Shown: positions 33,252 to 35,439 of the stretch, piece after piece
Layout of the letters: every line of letters begins with the position of its first letter
Numbering within the stretch: the first letter of the stretch is position 1
Assembly: GCA_049600855.1 (NCBI GenBank)
Contig: JBMYQA010000026.1
Span: forward strand, 1-35,439
Reading direction: 5' to 3'
From: JBMYQA01 sp049600855
GTDB taxonomy: Bacteria > Bacteroidota > Bacteroidia > Cytophagales > Flammeovirgaceae
DNA: 35,439 nt
Notes under the pieces: model-generated
Seen by the model: only the letters and a program-made list of their open reading frames with translations
What the model was told of the DNA's origin: nothing
Databases searched by the model: none
Translations under genes and position numbers: made by a program

Positions 33252-34904
33252 TTACGTGTTTCGCAACTGCTGTAAATCCTGATTCATCTGTTTAAAAACC
33301 CCTCGTTCCGCTGGATCATACACCCAACAGTTGTCAAATGCATCAACCACTTCAGGGTTAGCTTTATTACCAATGGTTAAGCTATGAAATTGAGTTTCCT
33401 TTTGTTGTTCCCGATTAATTCGCTGCAAAATTTCTTTTCTGATTTCGAACATGACAAAATCAGAGATCATTAACACATCTGCTTCACGATAATCATTAGT
33501 TTGGAGCATGGTGAGTGCCTCAGATAGTGCAGGAGTGACATCAGTACCACCATCAAAAGACATGCTTAAAAAATCCACGATTTTATCCATAGAATTGGCA
33601 AGGTCGTGTAGACTAATGGCTTTAATGCCAATGGAGAAAGAAATTAAGTAACACTTTCTGCGTTCGGCAGCAGCAATTTTCATAATTGCAAAAGCCAATA
33701 CTTTGGCAATTTGTGAAGGAAGCCCATGCATAGAGCCACTGGTATCAATACACATGATAAATGGCCCTTTTTCCTTTCTCTTCTTTTTTTCGTGATGTAC
33801 ATGATTAACAGTAGAACTGCTCACCATTTTTCGACCTTCATACTTAAAACTCAATAAGTTTTGATCAGCATATTTCTGAAAGAAGGCGAGTTCGGTGCTT
33901 TGATCACCCAATAATGCTACCTCTGAAGGGAGTAAGGTATTTAAGTGATTACTGGTATGAATCCCTTTAATCTCAGATTTGGCAAGTTCGTCAGCAACCC
34001 ATTCTTTTTTTACAATTACTTCATCAAATATTTCTTCTTCCGTTTCAATTTCTGCCTCACGCATTTTTCCCAACATATCGGCCAACTCTTGAATGGATTG
34101 TTCATTGGCTAGTAATTGCTCATAACGATCTAACACATCGAAACTAACATCTTTCCAAAGACCTCTCGACATGTCCCAAAAGCGGCCAGTTTCTAGGGCA
34201 AATGGAGAAATGATGCTGATGAGTTTTAAAAACTCTTCTACTTTGGCGTAAAGTAACTCACAAAATAACTCACGTTCTCGATCAATTTGTTCTAACTCAT
34301 ATTTCAAAATTTTAGCCGTTAACAAGGCATCCCATTGGGCGAGCAAGTCATCAATCACAATATCTAATGCTGTTTTTTCTTTTAATTGATCAGCCAATTC
34401 TTGCTCTTGTATCGTTGAGGGCGCAGAGGGCATCAATTCTTTCAGCTTTTTCACATAAAAACCGATAGCCAACTCTTGTTCCTGATAGATATTTTTTAAG
34501 TAATTGGTGCAGTTATACCAACTATCTTTCCATAGAAAGGTCGGTTTATGACTCCAAGCATCAAACCGTTGTTTTTCTTCGTAATACGGGTTGTCCTCTT
34601 TGATTTTTTGATCTGTTTTTTTGAGCCATCGTAATACATCGTGAATTAGCTGTTGGGTTAAGCCATCACTTTCTGAAACGGCTTTTTGTATAGGTTCATG
34701 CGATAAAATGGAATCGAGGGAAGTGGTTAGGTAGTTGATGTATTTATCTTGGGTAAGCGAACTTTCAGGTAAAGGAGTATGAAAAATTTTTGAATGAATA
34801 TATTGGACAATATATCTTCTTGTTTTTTCATCGAATAAATTTCCAAAGGTGATAAACCGTTCGAAAGTTTCTTCGATTTCCGCGCTAGTTGGTGTGTTAC
34901 TCAT
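33252..34904 (-). CDS. ViaA-like von Willebrand factor A domain protein
   Basis: A 550-aa soluble protein. A long helical N-terminal region (about 1-375), rich in Glu, Leu and Lys, precedes a C-terminal VWA domain with the MIDAS motif DTSGS at 387-391 (FIMCIDTSGSMHG), then KVLAFAIMKIAAAERRKCYL, the second metal-ligand loop FDGGTDVTPAL, and VLMISDF. This layout matches ViaA, the VWA partner of the MoxR-type AAA+ ATPase RavA; together they act as a chaperone linked to respiratory-complex assembly and aminoglycoside sensitivity in E. coli. The protein is somewhat longer than E. coli ViaA. The ATPase gene normally lies directly upstream, but here the 391 bp upstream are non-coding and the next gene is divergent. 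A generic VWA protein cannot be excluded. Confidence 0.8.
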   Translation of the reverse strand: MSNTPTSAEIEETFERFITFGNLFDEKTRRYIVQYIHSKIFHTPLPESSLTQDKYINYLTTSLDSILSHEPIQKAVSESDGLTQQLIHDVLRWLKKTDQKIKEDNPYYEEKQRFDAWSHKPTFLWKDSWYNCTNYLKNIYQEQELAIGFYVKKLKELMPSAPSTIQEQELADQLKEKTALDIVIDDLLAQWDALLTAKILKYELEQIDRERELFCELLYAKVEEFLKLISIISPFALETGRFWDMSRGLWKDVSFDVLDRYEQLLANEQSIQELADMLGKMREAEIETEEEIFDEVIVKKEWVADELAKSEIKGIHTSNHLNTLLPSEVALLGDQSTELAFFQKYADQNLLSFKYEGRKMVSSSTVNHVHHEKKKRKEKGPFIMCIDTSGSMHGLPSQIAKVLAFAIMKIAAAERRKCYLISFSIGIKAISLHDLANSMDKIVDFLSMSFDGGTDVTPALSEALTMLQTNDYREADVLMISDFVMFEIRKEILQRINREQQKETQFHSLTIGNKANPEVVDAFDNCWVYDPAERGVFKQMNQDLQQLRNT

Positions 34905-35295
34905 GTACTATTTGACTGTTTGTTTTAGTATATTAAAATGCTTAGTCGTTTTTTTGCAGCTTGATGGAAAAACTATTATCTTAATAGTGCATGTTACCCT
35001 AAAGTATAAAACTCAAATCATAGATACACATACTAAACTAAATAGGCTTCAGCAGGATTTGTTCATAAAAAAGCACAGTTTTACTAGCCATAAGAAGGTA
35101 GTAATACCTAATTACTTAAAAAAAGAATATACTTTCTTGTTTTTGTAATGTTTTGTTGACTAATCATTACTTTTTTTTCTTAAAATAGTTTTCCTTTGCG
35201 TTGGGGAAGTGGAATCTTTTTATTCTTACATCCTATTCAATGAACTGGCTAAAGAAAAACTAGTGGACAATTGGTACTAAGATGACTATCGAATT
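34905..35295. other. 391-bp divergent spacer with a 7-bp inverted repeat
   Basis: This spacer separates the divergent VWA gene and the gene at the right edge. ACTATTA-TCT-TAATAGT at 34972-34988 is a perfect inverted repeat placed 68 bp upstream of the VWA start, a possible operator. The + strand frame through this region starts inside the VWA gene's antisense and has AT-driven composition, so I do not call it a gene. Nothing else is evident. Confidence 0.45.
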
Positions 35296-35439
35296 ATGAG
35301 TCAGAATACTAGAAAAGCTGCTTGGGTCATCCTTCTACTTTTAGTAGTATCGTGTGCAACAACATATATGTTGCATCGGAATGATCGGCTTGTACAGAAA
35401 AAAGATGAACTCTCTACAGAGTTGCGCTTGACACAATCT
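35296..35439 (+). CDS. 5' part of a small membrane-anchored or lipoprotein gene
   Basis: The frame opens at ATG 35296 and is still open at the window edge after 48 codons. It begins SQNTRKAAW, then a hydrophobic run ILLLLVVSCATTYML, then a charged coiled-coil-like start (LVQKKDELSTELRL). VVSC fits a lipobox, but the hydrophobic run continues past the Cys, so a plain single-span anchor is as likely. The family cannot be told from this part. Confidence 0.55.
   Translation, partial: MSQNTRKAAWVILLLLVVSCATTYMLHRNDRLVQKKDELSTELRLTQS

Noticed and set aside
34849..35148. A 99-codon + strand frame across the start of the VWA gene
   Set aside because: Its first third is antisense to the VWA gene and the rest is AT-rich sequence with no domain pattern.

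Overview
The window reads as chromosome of a low-GC member of the Bacteroidota, probably a marine or aquatic Cytophagales-type bacterium. The evidence is a giant exported protein with a type A type IX secretion (T9SS) sorting domain, lipoproteins with acidic residues right after the lipobox Cys, -7 elements of the form TAnnTTTG (at 16373-16380, 21335-21342 and 25491-25498), weak Shine-Dalgarno signals, and gene content typical of the phylum (bifunctional nnr, ribD, a RqcH homologue, mreBCD). I cannot name the genus.

Region 1 (1-14.8 kb, all + strand) is an envelope and surface block. It holds the 3' end of an unidentified gene, a 1039-aa STAND NTPase with one membrane segment, a coiled coil and a WD40 propeller, an outer-membrane beta-barrel protein with a periplasmic TPR-like domain, a lipoprotein that looks like a seven-bladed propeller, and a 2941-aa T9SS-exported adhesin-like protein made of a TIG domain, Ig-like modules, sixteen repeats of about 97 aa, PKD domains and a Cys-less Omp28-like domain. 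A strong terminator closes the block. The predicted topology places the WD40 propeller in the periplasm beside the barrel protein, which suggests an envelope-spanning sensor.

Region 2 (14.8-21.7 kb) carries housekeeping genes: nnr (NAD(P)HX repair), rqcH (ribosome quality control), tpx (thiol peroxidase) and aceB (malate synthase). They are separated by two long, hairpin-rich spacers. The first begins at the rqcH stop codon with a 27-bp stem in which every imperfection is a G-U wobble on the + strand. The second is a stretch of about 400 bp bounded by terminator-like hairpins. aceB has a recognisable promoter with a perfect 14-bp palindrome just upstream.

Region 3 (21.7-29.8 kb) holds a membrane LytTR regulator, a small exported ankyrin protein, the galKT operon on the minus strand (galT meets the ankyrin gene tail to tail with no spacer), a TPR lipoprotein with its own promoter and terminator, and a + strand run of an SDR epimerase, a 466-aa TPR protein and ribD.

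Region 4 (29.8-35.4 kb) holds dcd, then mreB-mreC-mreD with a terminator-like hairpin between mreB and mreC. A convergent ViaA-like VWA gene takes the place where mrdA and rodA often follow mreD; no RavA ATPase is adjacent in the window. The window ends inside a small membrane-anchored or lipoprotein gene.

The best candidates for something new are the wobble-only structured element after rqcH, the hairpin-bounded spacer between tpx and aceB, the transmembrane STAND/barrel/lipoprotein set, and the exact 285-aa three-domain duplication inside the adhesin.
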